NCBI GenBank assembly: GCA_964510205.1
Contig: CAZEBW010000024.1
Span: 1 to 46,705, forward strand
DNA: 46,705 bases
From: CAZEBW01 sp964510205
Lineage (GTDB): Bacteria > Chloroflexota > Anaerolineae > VGOG01
Direction: 5' to 3'
The notes under the pieces were generated by a model. It searched no databases. It had not been told where the DNA came from and saw nothing but the letters and a program-made list of their open reading frames with translations. Made by a program: the position numbers and the translations under genes. How positions within the stretch are numbered: the stretch's first letter is position 1; each line of letters starts with the position of its first letter. This document shows positions 1 through 7,443 of the stretch, in pieces.

Positions 1-1641
1 GTCGGTTGATTCGGTGGCGCCCGTGACGTAGGCCGCGCCGCTGCCATCCACGGCGGCGCTGTAGACGGATTCCTCGCCGCTGCCGCCCAAGAAGGTGGCG
101 TAGGCCAGATCGCTCCCGGCGGCATTCAGCTTGACCATGAAGGCATCGTCGCCGCCGTTGTAGGTCGTGTCGTAGGCCCCGGGAGTGGTGGGGAAGCCGG
201 TTGACCTGGTCCAGCCCGTGACGTAGGCTGCGCCACTGCCATCCACGGCGGCGCTGTAGACGGATTCCTCGCCGCTGCCGCCCAGGAAGGTGGCGTAAGC
301 CAGCGCGCTCCCGGCGGGGTTCAGCTTGGCTACGAAACCGTCACTGTAGCCGCCGTTGTAGCTCGTGTCGTAGGCTCCGAGGGTGGCGGGGAAGTCGGTT
401 GAATAGGTGCTGCCCGTGACGTAGGCCGCCCCGCTGCCATCCACGGCGATGCCGTAGCCGTGGTCATCGTCGCTCCCGCCCAAGAAGGTGGCGTAGACAA
501 GCCCGCTCCCGGCGGGGTTCAGCTTAACCACGAAGGCGTCCTCGTAGTCGCCGTCAAGGGTCGTGTCGTAGGCCCCGGGGGTAATGGGGAAGTCGGCTGA
601 TTTGGTATCGCCTGCAACGTAGGCCGCGCCGCTGCCATCCACAGCGATGCCGTAGCCGTAGTCATAGTCGCTGCCGCCCAGGAAGGTGGAGTAGAGCAGA
701 TCGGCAGAGGTGGAGGATGGAAGGAGGAGGGGGGAAGACGGAAGGAAAGGGAGGGAGAAGGGAGATGGGATGAGGGAAAGCGTGTCGCTCTTTCTTGCTC
801 CATCTGCTAATTTCCATTCTCCATTGTCCATCCAGGGTAACGACAGGGTGAACTCGCCCACGGCTGTGGTCAGGTGCAGACGGCCAGCGTCCGAGGCCAG
901 CGCGTCGGCTCCTTCCACCCGCAGCCCAACACCCCCTCTCTCTGCCAGAGGGAGTGTTGGGGAGGGAGTACGTGTCACCAGACGCCAACTCCAGTGGCCC
1001 CCTTCGCCCATGATCTCCAGATCCACGCCCGGATAAAGGTCCACGTAGCGCACCCCGCCCCACACCGGCACATTGGTACGCCACTTGTCGGGGTCGTTGC
1101 CGATGAAGTACGAAACCCCTGTTTCCAGTCGGTTGAAGGGTTCCAGGCGGGCGTGGGGGTTGGCGTCGGGAAACGTTAGCTTGAGGTGAACGCCCCTCGC
1201 GGGCCGCGCAGCAGACGTGCGGAGGGCCTGAGGTGCTGAGGATAAGTTCCTCCTGCTCCCCTGCTCCAGGACAGTGATCCAAATCGCGTCCTCCGCCAGC
1301 CAGACGGTGCTGTTGGCGCCTCGCACCTGGAAGCGGGCGTGGGAGCCCTGCCCTGAGCCAGTCGAAGGGGCGAACTGGCCGACGTTCTCGATGAACATCA
1401 GCGGTGTGCTGCCTAGGGCTTGGGCCAGGCGCGACGGGTCGGCGGGCTGAAGCCCGGAAGAGGGGGCCTTGGCGAGCCGCCCCGCTAGATTGCCCTGGCT
1501 CGAGGGAGAGGCTGCTCTGGGGAGAGCGGCCTCGCTGGTTGCCTCGGTCCGCGCCACTACCGAGGTGGCGATGGCGCTGAGGAGCACAATCCCCAGCAGC
1601 ATTGTCATGAAAGCTCTTAGCCAGAAATCTTTCCTTTGCAT
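1..1641 (-). CDS. Secreted SBBP-repeat (beta-propeller) protein, partial at left edge
   Basis: The reading frame is open from ATG at 1641 to the window edge, so the C-terminus is missing. The start is supported by a strong Shine-Dalgarno (AAAGGAGGG). The protein begins with a signal peptide (residues about 1-32, FMTMLLGIVLLSAIATSVVA). Next comes an N-terminal domain with ENVGQF, YFIGND and YPGVDLEI motifs, typical of the DUF7948-like domain that precedes SBBP repeats. From about residue 310 there are repeats of 63-67 residues with the SBBP signature (FLGGSG....AAVDGSGAAYVTG.T.STDFP); at least four are visible. The family is extracellular and of unknown function, probably a beta-propeller. Several stretches before the propeller look like repeat DNA read in frame: APSTGSGQG at 1346-1370 and the Ser/Pro/Leu-rich run at 715-800. 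Confidence 0.85.
   Translation of the reverse strand, partial: MQRKDFWLRAFMTMLLGIVLLSAIATSVVARTEATSEAALPRAASPSSQGNLAGRLAKAPSSGLQPADPSRLAQALGSTPLMFIENVGQFAPSTGSGQGSHARFQVRGANSTVWLAEDAIWITVLEQGSRRNLSSAPQALRTSAARPARGVHLKLTFPDANPHARLEPFNRLETGVSYFIGNDPDKWRTNVPVWGGVRYVDLYPGVDLEIMGEGGHWSWRLVTRTPSPTLPLAERGGVGLRVEGADALASDAGRLHLTTAVGEFTLSLPWMDNGEWKLADGARKSDTLSLIPSPFSLPFLPSSPLLLPSSTSADLLYSTFLGGSDYDYGYGIAVDGSGAAYVAGDTKSADFPITPGAYDTTLDGDYEDAFVVKLNPAGSGLVYATFLGGSDDDHGYGIAVDGSGAAYVTGSTYSTDFPATLGAYDTSYNGGYSDGFVAKLNPAGSALAYATFLGGSGEESVYSAAVDGSGAAYVTGWTRSTGFPTTPGAYDTTYNGGDDAFMVKLNAAGSDLAYATFLGGSGEESVYSAAVDGSGAAYVTGATESTD
715..835. repeat. Low-complexity word-repeat island inside the SBBP gene
   Basis: On the minus strand this stretch reads as GGATGGACAATGGAGAATGG followed by pyrimidine-rich CCATCTCCCTTCTCCC-type words. 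It encodes DNGEWKLADG and then a Ser/Pro/Leu run (PSPFSLPFLPSSPLLLPSS) between the N-terminal domain and the propeller repeats. It keeps the frame open and resembles the other word islands in the window. Confidence 0.5.
925..969. repeat. Pyrimidine/purine palindromic repeat, copy in SBBP gene
   Basis: CCAACACCCCCTCTCTCT faces AGAGGGAGTGTTGG, a foldable C-rich/G-rich repeat. It is read in frame by the SBBP gene as TPSPTLPLAERGGVGL. Related C-rich palindromes lie at 2323-2361, 9551-9584 and 14564-14655. Confidence 0.5.
1346..1370. repeat. CCCTGAGC..GTCGAAGGG palindromic repeat, copy 1
   Basis: CCCTGAGCCAGTCGAAGGGG is inserted in frame in the SBBP gene and encodes APSTGSGQG. Related copies lie at 12086-12114 and 17794-17829, also inside coding sequence and in frame. 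Confidence 0.6.
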
Positions 1642-1685
1642 CTTTTCCCTCCTTTATTGATAATCGGATTCCACTCTCTATCGTT

Positions 1686-3437
1686 CTAGAAACTGCTCAC
1701 GCACGCGCTGTGGCAGGCGGAATGACACGCGCTGTGGCAGACGCACGCGCTGTGACAGGCGCTGTGACAGGCGTCGTGGACGCACGCGCTGTGACAGGCG
1801 TCGTGGACGCAGGCGGAGTGACACGCGCTGTGACACGCCGAGTGGCAGGCGTCGTAGCCGGCGTCCTCCCGCCCGGCCAGGCGATCCAAAAAATGGGCAG
1901 CGGAGGTGGCCAGCCCCTCGGCGCGGGTGGTGATGCTGTCGGCCACGCCCTCCATCACGCCCGCCATCTGGTCGGCGGCGCCCACCAGCGGGGATTCGCG
2001 CAAGGTCTCCACGGGCGTGGGGCCGCGACGGACGGCGACGGGGACAGGGCGGTAGGGCCGGTAGCTGGGGGACAGGATGATCCAGGGGAACGACGGGTGG
2101 CCCCAACCCCAAGGGTGCACGGGGTCCGATCGGCGGTAGTCCTCCCAGGCCTCCTCGGCCCGCCGCCGGTAGGTATCGCGCGTGGCCTCCGGGTCAGCGT
2201 TCCACATCTTCTTCTGCAACCGCGCCGAGAGCAGGGCCATCACCCGCTCGATGGTGGACTGGGGCAAGGTGCCGTCGTCAGCGATGCCCGCCACCAGTGC
2301 TCGCTCGTAATCGGCCATCTCCTCCCCCCGTTCCCCCCAACCTTGGGGGGTTAGGGGGGCGGTCACCTCCAGTTGCAGCGGCCGCTTGTTGAGCACCGTC
2401 AGCACGCCGCGCTGGGAGAGGGCCATGATCACCAGGGTGATGACCTTGGCCGTGTCGCCGATGTAGAGGGCGGCCTCGATGGCCTCCAGGTCGGGCACCA
2501 CGCCCGGCTGGGCGAAGGTCTCGATCTCGATCTCCGGAGCCTGGTACTCCTCCGGCGCCGCCTTGGGCGACGCCAGGCGGAAGATGATGAAGACGATGAG
2601 GCCGGCAACGAGCAAGCCCAGGGCTCCGAAGAGGATTAGATAAGGCAGCAGAGAACGGCTGGGCGCAGGCTCGGGCTCTTTGGTGGGAGTGAAATCCTCG
2701 GCAGGGGCGACAGGCTCGGCGGGCAGCTCGGCGAAGTAGCGGCCGGGGATGTAGACTTTGGGAGTGAAGTGGTACTCCCGGGGAACGTTCTTCTTGGAGA
2801 TGTAGATGGAGAGCCAGTTCTTGCCGCTGGCCTCGTCGGGGGTGGGATAGTAGACCCAGCGGTCGAAAGAGGCGACGTTGGCGTCGTCCACCACGACGGC
2901 CGCCCGGTCCACCAGCTCATCCGTCACCTGCTCCGGCTGGGTGACGTCGGCAGGCAGCTCGATGGGCAGGATGAAGGTCACGATCTGCTCGCCGATGGGC
3001 AGATTCCACTGGATGGGCGCCCAGGCCAGCACGCGGTGCTCCACGCCGTCAATCTCGGTCACATCCAGAGCACGCTCCACCCGATAGTGCACCTGGACGG
3101 TGTACTCCCGGCCCGCTTCGGTGCTCAGCCCGAAGGGAACGGTGTAAAACCCGCCGCCCTTGCTGTCCAGGTTCACGGGCGTCTGCTGGCCGTCGTGCTC
3201 GAGGTGGGCGTCCAGGATGCGGTGGCCGGCATCGAAGGGGCCCATGGTGGTGATCTTGCTGCGGGGCTCGCTCTCGCGGAAGGTCAAGCGATACTTGACG
3301 TCGAGCGTGGCGTCCTCCAGGACGGCCACCTGGGAACCCACCTCGGTGAGGGCGGGCGGCCCTTGAGCGCTGACCACAGGGGAGGTGAGAGCGAGGACAA
3401 CGAGACACAAGAGGCTGAAACGAAGCATCTTTCTCAT
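1686..3437 (-). CDS. DUF2207-like membrane protein with Cys/His-repeat C-terminal tail
   Basis: 583 residues. Order: signal peptide (about 1-24, LLCLVVLALTSPVVSA); a beta-rich extracytoplasmic domain to about residue 245; one transmembrane helix (about 258-285, LLPYLILFGALGLLVAGLIV); a cytoplasmic part with an EAALYIGDTAKVITLVIMAL stretch like the C-terminal half of DUF2207 proteins. The last ~55 residues are a CHSA/CVHDA repeat with 13 Cys and 11 His, which could bind metal. The in-frame segment PLTPQGWGERG is encoded by a C-rich palindrome at 2323-2361. ATG at 3437 is used; a second Met three codons in is possible. The DUF2207 link is by architecture only, and the function is unknown. Confidence 0.75.
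   Translation of the reverse strand: MRKMLRFSLLCLVVLALTSPVVSAQGPPALTEVGSQVAVLEDATLDVKYRLTFRESEPRSKITTMGPFDAGHRILDAHLEHDGQQTPVNLDSKGGGFYTVPFGLSTEAGREYTVQVHYRVERALDVTEIDGVEHRVLAWAPIQWNLPIGEQIVTFILPIELPADVTQPEQVTDELVDRAAVVVDDANVASFDRWVYYPTPDEASGKNWLSIYISKKNVPREYHFTPKVYIPGRYFAELPAEPVAPAEDFTPTKEPEPAPSRSLLPYLILFGALGLLVAGLIVFIIFRLASPKAAPEEYQAPEIEIETFAQPGVVPDLEAIEAALYIGDTAKVITLVIMALSQRGVLTVLNKRPLQLEVTAPLTPQGWGERGEEMADYERALVAGIADDGTLPQSTIERVMALLSARLQKKMWNADPEATRDTYRRRAEEAWEDYRRSDPVHPWGWGHPSFPWIILSPSYRPYRPVPVAVRRGPTPVETLRESPLVGAADQMAGVMEGVADSITTRAEGLATSAAHFLDRLAGREDAGYDACHSACHSACHSACVHDACHSACVHDACHSACHSACVCHSACHSACHSACVSSF
1690..1862. repeat. Degenerate tandem repeat encoding the CHSA tail
   Basis: Units of about 12-15 bases (GCCTGTCACAGC on the minus strand, with GTCCACGAC variants) are repeated to the stop codon of the 583-residue membrane protein. 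Synonymous differences between units (TGC/TGT, AGC/TCG/TCC) suggest the amino-acid pattern has been kept while the DNA drifted. Confidence 0.7.
2323..2361. repeat. C-rich/G-rich palindromic repeat inside coding sequence
   Basis: CCCCCCAACC followed by TTGGGGGGTTAGGGGGG forms an inverted repeat. It is translated in frame as APLTPQGWGERG in the 583-residue membrane protein. It belongs to the same style of element as 9551-9584 and 14564-14655. Confidence 0.6.
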
Positions 3438-3514
3438 GGTGCACCCGCCTTTCTTGATTGACTCAAGCGGCCCTCATCCACCCTCGTCCTTCGGACACCC
3501 TCTCCCAAACGAAA

Positions 3515-3751
3515 CGTAGGGCAGGTTGGGCTCGGCTTATCAGTACATCACAATTTGCTCCCGCTGGATCGCCAGATCCAGCGGTTTGGCGGCGGATTTG
3601 GCAATCCGCCGCGAGCGATTGTGATCTACTGAAGCTACCTAGGAACGGCAGGTAGGCGGCTGGATGACTTGCTAACCAGGGCCATCCTGCTACGAGAGGA
3701 GACTGGACGAGCACCACTATCCTGCTGTCACCGCCGCCAACCTGCCCTACG
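3515..3751. repeat. Composite inverted-repeat element with internal three-way-junction fold
   Basis: This covers most of the 464-bp gap between the RNase J gene and the membrane-protein gene. The ends are perfect 15-bp inverted repeats: CGTAGGGCAGGTTGG (3515-3529) and CCAACCTGCCCTACG (3737-3751). Inside, 3542-3630 has an outer stem (AGTACATCACAAT / ATTGTGATCTACT). This encloses two perfect hairpins: CGCTGGATC-GCCA-GATCCAGCG (3562-3583) and GCGGCGGATT-TGGC-AATCCGCCGC (3589-3612). No transposase or credible ORF is present. It is a MITE-like or structured non-coding element; the function is unknown. Confidence 0.7.
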
Positions 3752-3839
3752 AATGCCCTCTCAGGTGTGGATAATACATGGCTCAAGGAGAGCGAGGGAG
3801 GGTGGGTGGGGGCAATGGCCAACAGTCCGATTATAACAC

Positions 3840-3870
3840 AAAAGCGCGCTGCTGTCTAGCGCGCGCTTTT
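3840..3870 (-). terminator. Intrinsic terminator after the RNase J gene
   Basis: A perfect 10-bp stem (AAAAGCGCGC / GCGCGCTTTT) with an 11-nt loop lies 32 bp past the RNase J stop. On the minus strand it ends in TTTTGTGTT. A TATAAT follows at once and could be a -10 box, but no convincing -35 was seen. Confidence 0.6.
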
Positions 3871-3901
3871 GCTACGCAACCCGTTTCACGTTCTACGTTC
3901 C

Positions 3902-5548
3902 CTACACCTCCACAACTACCGGGAAGACCATGGGGCGGCGCTTGGTCTCGTCGTAGAACAACTTGCTCAACTCATCCCGCACCTTGTCGCTGATGTCTGC
4001 CTGTCCCTTGCCGCTCTTTCCTATCACCTTCAGGATCTTATCCTCAGCCTGCTCGATGAGTTCCGCCGACTCCTTCAAGTAGACGAAGCCTCGCGAGATG
4101 ATCTCCGGCCGTCCGGCAGGCTGTCCCGTCTTCTTGTCCAGCTTGATCACGGCCACCACGAAGCCAGAACCGGCCAGGATCTCTCGATCGCGCATCACCA
4201 CTGGGCCGATATCGCCTACGCCGGACCCGTCAACGTACACGTAGCCGCCGGGTATCCGCTCGCCGATGCGACCGCTTTCCCCGTCGAACTCCAGGACGTA
4301 GCCATTCTCGACCACCAACGTATTGTTGACGGGAACGCCCATTTGCTGGGCGATCCGAGCGTGCTGGGTCAGGTGGCGCAGCTCACCGTGAATGGGCACA
4401 AAGTAGTCAGGCTTGATCAGGTGCATGAGCAGCTTCTGATCCTCTTGGTTGCCGTGGCCCGAGACGTGCACCGGGGCGATCTTCTCGTAGACCACGTTGG
4501 CCCCTTGCTGGAAGAGGCGGTTGATAGTGCGATTGATCATCTCCTCGTTGCCTGGGATGGCGTGGGCGGAGATGACGATCGTATCGCCGGGAACGACCTT
4601 GATGCGGCGGTGGCGGCCGACGGACATGCGGGCCAGAGCCGAAGAGGGCTCGCCCTGCGTGCCCGTGGCGATGATGGCTACTTTGTGGTGGGGCAGCTTG
4701 TCAATGTCACCCCGCTTGATCAAGACGCCCGGCGGGATGGACAAGTATCCCAGTTCCTGGGCCATGCTGACGTTTTTGACCATGCTGTAGCCGGTGATGG
4801 CCACCTTGCGATCGTGGCGGACTGCAGCGTTGACCACCTGTTGGATGCGGGAGATGAGAGAGGCGAAGGTGCCTACGATGATGCGTCCTTCCGCTTTTTG
4901 GAAAACCTGATCGAAGGCATCGTTAATGGCCCGCTCCGAAGGGGTGAACCCTGATCGCTCGGCGTTGGTGCTGTCGGACAGCAGCGCCAGCACCCCGCGC
5001 CCGCCCAGCTCCGCCAGCTTGGCGAAATCGGGGGGCTTGCCATCCACCGGGGTATAGTCGAACTTGAAGTCGCCAGAGTGGACCACCAGGCCCACGGGCG
5101 TCTCGATAGCCAATCCCACCCCGTCGGGGATGCTGTGACAGACGTGGAAGAACTCGACGCGGAAAGGCCCCAGGGCTATGCGATCGCCATCTTGGATGGT
5201 GTTCAGCTCTGCCTGGTCCAGCAGGTGGTTCTCCTTCAGCTTCACCTCGGCCAGGCCACGGGTCAGCTTGGTGGTGTAGATGGGCGCCTTGATCTCCTGG
5301 AGCACGTAGGGAAGCGCGCCCACGTGATCCTCGTGGCCATGGGTGAGGATGATGCCCCGCACTAAGTCCTTTTTGTCCATGAGATAGTTGAAGTCGGGGA
5401 TGATGAAGTCAATACCCAGCATGTCGTTCTCTGGGAACATAATCCCTGTATCAACGATAATGATGTTCTTGCCATATTCCAAAACCATCATGTTTTTGCC
5501 TACTTCCCCCAGTCCTCCCAGGGGAATGATTCGTAATTTGTTTGTCAT
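3902..5548 (-). CDS. rnj: Ribonuclease J (metallo-beta-lactamase / beta-CASP nuclease)
   Basis: 548 residues, the normal length of RNase J. The enzyme has 5'-3' exo- and endonuclease activity in mRNA decay and rRNA maturation. The N-terminal metallo-beta-lactamase domain has the zinc motif THGHEDHVGALPY (about residues 71-83). VVHSGDFKFD and SDSTNAERSG supply further metal and domain-junction residues. The beta-CASP part (IIVGTFASLISRIQQV, ATGTQGEPSSAL) and HVSGHGNQED, which carries the C-terminal zinc histidines, follow. PIHGELRHL and a C-terminal domain close the protein. GGAGTG precedes ATG 5548. It is monocistronic, ending in the hairpin at 3840-3870. Confidence 0.95.
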   Translation of the reverse strand: MTNKLRIIPLGGLGEVGKNMMVLEYGKNIIIVDTGIMFPENDMLGIDFIIPDFNYLMDKKDLVRGIILTHGHEDHVGALPYVLQEIKAPIYTTKLTRGLAEVKLKENHLLDQAELNTIQDGDRIALGPFRVEFFHVCHSIPDGVGLAIETPVGLVVHSGDFKFDYTPVDGKPPDFAKLAELGGRGVLALLSDSTNAERSGFTPSERAINDAFDQVFQKAEGRIIVGTFASLISRIQQVVNAAVRHDRKVAITGYSMVKNVSMAQELGYLSIPPGVLIKRGDIDKLPHHKVAIIATGTQGEPSSALARMSVGRHRRIKVVPGDTIVISAHAIPGNEEMINRTINRLFQQGANVVYEKIAPVHVSGHGNQEDQKLLMHLIKPDYFVPIHGELRHLTQHARIAQQMGVPVNNTLVVENGYVLEFDGESGRIGERIPGGYVYVDGSGVGDIGPVVMRDREILAGSGFVVAVIKLDKKTGQPAGRPEIISRGFVYLKESAELIEQAEDKILKVIGKSGKGQADISDKVRDELSKLFYDETKRRPMVFPVVVEV

Positions 5549-5618
5549 ATTTCACACTCCAATTTGTTCATATCGAACCAGATTCTGACTGTCTGGTAAG
5601 GTGAACTGCAGGCCAAGC

Positions 5619-5693
5619 CGTGAAGCGTGATGCGTGAAACGTAAAGCTTACACGACGTGAGATCCTCACGTTTCACGTCTTCACGTTCCACGG
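5619..5693. repeat. Word repeat island: GCGTGATGCGTGAAACGT type
   Basis: Reads GTGAAGCGTGATGCGTGAAAC and then, after a short centre, the reverse-oriented CACGTTTCACGTCTTCACG. This gives a loose inverted repeat of the same 7-9 base word found at 7351-7427 and at about 3881-3901. Confidence 0.65.
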
Positions 5694-5770
5694 CATTTTA
5701 TGCTCCGACGATCTTTGTTGCCAGAAGCTACTTCTCTACCTGCAGTGATTCTGGTTACTAAGTAAGAAAG

Positions 5771-5800
5771 CCCCGACGAGGCATAACCTGCGTCGGGGCC
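5771..5800 (-). terminator. Intrinsic terminator of the cold-shock gene
   Basis: Perfect 9-bp stem GCCCCGACG / CGTCGGGGC with a 12-nt loop. On the minus strand it is followed by TTTCTTACTT, 61 bp past the csp stop. Confidence 0.85.
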
Positions 5801-5860
5801 TTGGTCATCGCGTCAAACCAAGCCTTGAAGGCCCGGCCATTAAAGGTGGCTTTGTCGGTA

Positions 5861-6085
5861 TTAGAACCCACCGCCAAGCTTGACTACATTGACAGCCTGG
5901 GGGCCCTTGGGGTTGTCCTCAACAGAGAACTCTACCCTCTCGCCCTCGTCCAAGTTACGGAAGCCCGTGCCCTCGATTGCCGAGAAATGCACGAAGACGT
6001 CCTCTTGGCCTTCGCCGTCAGGCTGGATGAAGCCATAGCCTTTCACGCGACTGAACCACTTGATCGTGCCTGTGATCCTCTCCAT
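5861..6085 (-). CDS. csp: Cold-shock domain protein (CspA family)
   Basis: 74 residues, a complete single OB-fold. RNP1 is KGYGFIQPD (about residues 15-23) and RNP2 is DVFVHFSAI (about 29-37). The start matches the family (GTIKWFS... near the N-terminus) and follows an AAGGAGGTATC Shine-Dalgarno. The family binds single-stranded RNA/DNA and acts as an RNA chaperone. The gene has a long leader: the only strong promoter seen is at 6294-6322, and a terminator-like hairpin (6213-6243) sits between it and the start. The gene ends in the hairpin at 5771-5800. Confidence 0.95.
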   Translation of the reverse strand: MERITGTIKWFSRVKGYGFIQPDGEGQEDVFVHFSAIEGTGFRNLDEGERVEFSVEDNPKGPQAVNVVKLGGGF

Positions 6086-6203
6086 TTTCCTTTGATACCT
6101 CCTTATTTCTACTACTTATTTTCGAAGCTCAAACCCTGCGCAGACTGGCCTTTGATATACCCTTGAGAGTATAAAGCCATCGTGCGCCTGGGATCGAGCA
6201 TCT

Positions 6204-6288
6204 AAACAAAAAGCCGCCAGAGCGGACAAGAAGCCCTGGCGGCACACTAATTAAGTGATCCCGAACACAGAAACCTGCCGTTCCTACA
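6204..6288 (-). ncRNA. Candidate ~80-nt small RNA or attenuated csp leader
   Basis: Transcription from the promoter at 6294-6322 would start near 6287 and reach the hairpin and U-run ending near 6204 after about 80 nt. The product would be a short RNA unless the polymerase reads through to csp. This is inferred from promoter plus terminator alone; no known RNA family was recognised. Confidence 0.35.
6213..6243 (-). terminator. Intrinsic terminator upstream of csp
   Basis: Stem GCCGCCAG / CTGGCGGC (8 bp) with a 15-nt loop, followed on the minus strand by TTTTTGTTT. It ends transcription from the glycosyltransferase operon (stop at 6384), but also lies downstream of the promoter at 6294-6322. 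Confidence 0.8.
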
Positions 6289-6293
6289 GCATA

Positions 6294-6322
6294 AGGATAG
6301 CATATTTCGCCCTTTTTGTCAA
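6294..6322 (-). promoter_or_regulatory. Sigma-70 type promoter upstream of the csp leader
   Basis: Minus strand TTGACA, 17-bp spacer, TATCCT (-35 at 6317-6322, -10 at 6294-6299). The -35 is a perfect consensus match. Confidence 0.7.
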
Positions 6323-6383
6323 ATTCATCCTTTTTGCCCTTGTCAAGACAATGGGCAATGAGGCGCCTGCTACGCTATTATGA

Positions 6384-7427
6384 TTATGGCCCCGCGGACT
6401 CATTATTCGAGTCACGTCGCAGTCGCCAGAGGACGCCCACGGGATAACCTATCATCTTGGCTATGTCGCCCACCGCGCGGATGATGGGCACCCAGAGGAT
6501 GGCTTTGACTTTGCCGGCCAGGCTGTAGCCCTTGATCATGGGCCAGAGACGCTTGTAGGGCGTCCAGAACATGACGGCTCCGCCGACTAGGTAGAGCAGC
6601 CACCAGAGAGGAGTATGCCAAAAGCCCAACAAAAAGATAGCGGGAATGGCGATCAGGTAAGTGGTGTAGCGAATGGCGTGGCGCAATGGCCAGAGATCGG
6701 CCTTGCCGTCGCCGCGGGCGTAGCGATAGTACTGCCGAAAGAAGGCGACCAGGCTTTGCCGGGGGCGAAAGTGGGCTAGGGCTTGGGGAGCAAAGGCGAA
6801 GGGACCCAGTTCCCTCAGCTTGAAGTCGAAAACGAGATCCTCGCAGTAGTCCAACCACTCAGGATAGCCGCCCACTCGTTCCCATGCCGCTTTTCGGAAA
6901 GCCACCGAGCGGCTGGAGGGCAAAAACTTCTCGGCCTTGACATCGGCCAAGACGGGCAAAACGGTAGCCCCCAGGGCGGTCTCGAAGACAGTCTGTGGGT
7001 CGGGCAGGAAGAAGCCGCTGACTACGTGCACTCCCTCCCTGAAGGAGCTGACTAGCTCCTCTAGCCAATTCGGCGACAGCCTGACCCCCGCATCGGTGCT
7101 GGCGATGATCTCGCCCGTGGCCTCGGCGATGGCGGCATTGCGCCCCTGGGAGATGTTGGTCCCTGGGCGTACCAGCACCTTCAAACGCAAAACGCCCCTA
7201 GCTGCGTAATCTTCCAGCACCTCCACCGTGCCATCGGTCGAGCCGCCGTCCACGATGACGACCTCGTCGGGGGGACGGGTCTGGGCCGCCAGGGAGTCCA
7301 GCAAGCGGCGTACGGTGTGGGCTTCGTTTCTGACCGTGGCAATCGCGGAGACGTGAGGCGTGAAGCGTGAGGCGTGATGCGTGATGCGTGATGCGTGATG
7401 CGTGAAACGTGATGCGTGAAACGTCAT
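6384..7427 (-). CDS. Family 2 glycosyltransferase, membrane-associated
   Basis: 347 residues. The GT-A nucleotide-sugar fold starts at about residue 27 (VSAIATVRNEAHTVRRLLDSL). VDGGSTDG (about 59-66) is the family's UDP/metal-binding region, ASTDAGVRLS follows, and a YCEDLVFDFKLRE segment carries the probable acidic catalytic residues. Two or three transmembrane helices follow (about 265-310). It probably adds sugars to a lipid or envelope glycan; the donor is unknown. It lies 16 bp after the 836-residue transferase, so they share an operon. The first 26 residues (THHASR-type pattern) come from the word repeat at 7351-7427. ATG 7427 is the only in-frame start before the GT core, so the repeat supplies the start. 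Confidence 0.85.
   Translation of the reverse strand: MTFHASRFTHHASRITHHASRFTPHVSAIATVRNEAHTVRRLLDSLAAQTRPPDEVVIVDGGSTDGTVEVLEDYAARGVLRLKVLVRPGTNISQGRNAAIAEATGEIIASTDAGVRLSPNWLEELVSSFREGVHVVSGFFLPDPQTVFETALGATVLPVLADVKAEKFLPSSRSVAFRKAAWERVGGYPEWLDYCEDLVFDFKLRELGPFAFAPQALAHFRPRQSLVAFFRQYYRYARGDGKADLWPLRHAIRYTTYLIAIPAIFLLGFWHTPLWWLLYLVGGAVMFWTPYKRLWPMIKGYSLAGKVKAILWVPIIRAVGDIAKMIGYPVGVLWRLRRDSNNESAGP
7351..7427. repeat. Tandem word repeat GTGATGCGTGATGCGTGAAAC at the start of a gene
   Basis: About nine imperfect 7-9 base units (GCGTGAT / GCGTGAA(AC)). They include the only possible start codon of the family 2 glycosyltransferase and encode its first 26 residues. Same word as 5619-5693. Confidence 0.8.
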
Positions 7428-7443
7428 GGCTAAATAGCTTCTC

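Larger units (their letters stand above)
5549..5860. other. Gap between csp and rnj: terminator plus word repeat
   Basis: The 312-bp gap holds the csp terminator (5771-5800) and a word-repeat island (5619-5693). The remaining part (5694-5770) and the last 70 bp before rnj show no clear feature. No strong promoter for rnj could be assigned. Confidence 0.5.

Noticed and set aside
1690..1862. CHSA repeats as a CRISPR or a frameshift artefact
   Set aside because: Repeat unit is too short and in frame, and the tail runs to a normal stop codon with synonymous variation between units.
3438..3901. Small ORFs in the gap (for example 3463-3822 and 3458-3655)
   Set aside because: They read through inverted repeats, lack Shine-Dalgarno sequences and have no protein-like pattern.
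3869..4954. 361-codon plus-strand frame opposite RNase J
   Set aside because: It is a shadow of the conserved RNase J gene: no Shine-Dalgarno, no recognisable domain, and composition set by the other strand.
7351..7427. Possible CRISPR-like array in the GCGTGATGCGTG repeats
   Set aside because: Units are 7-9 bp with no spacers and no cas genes; simple word repeat.
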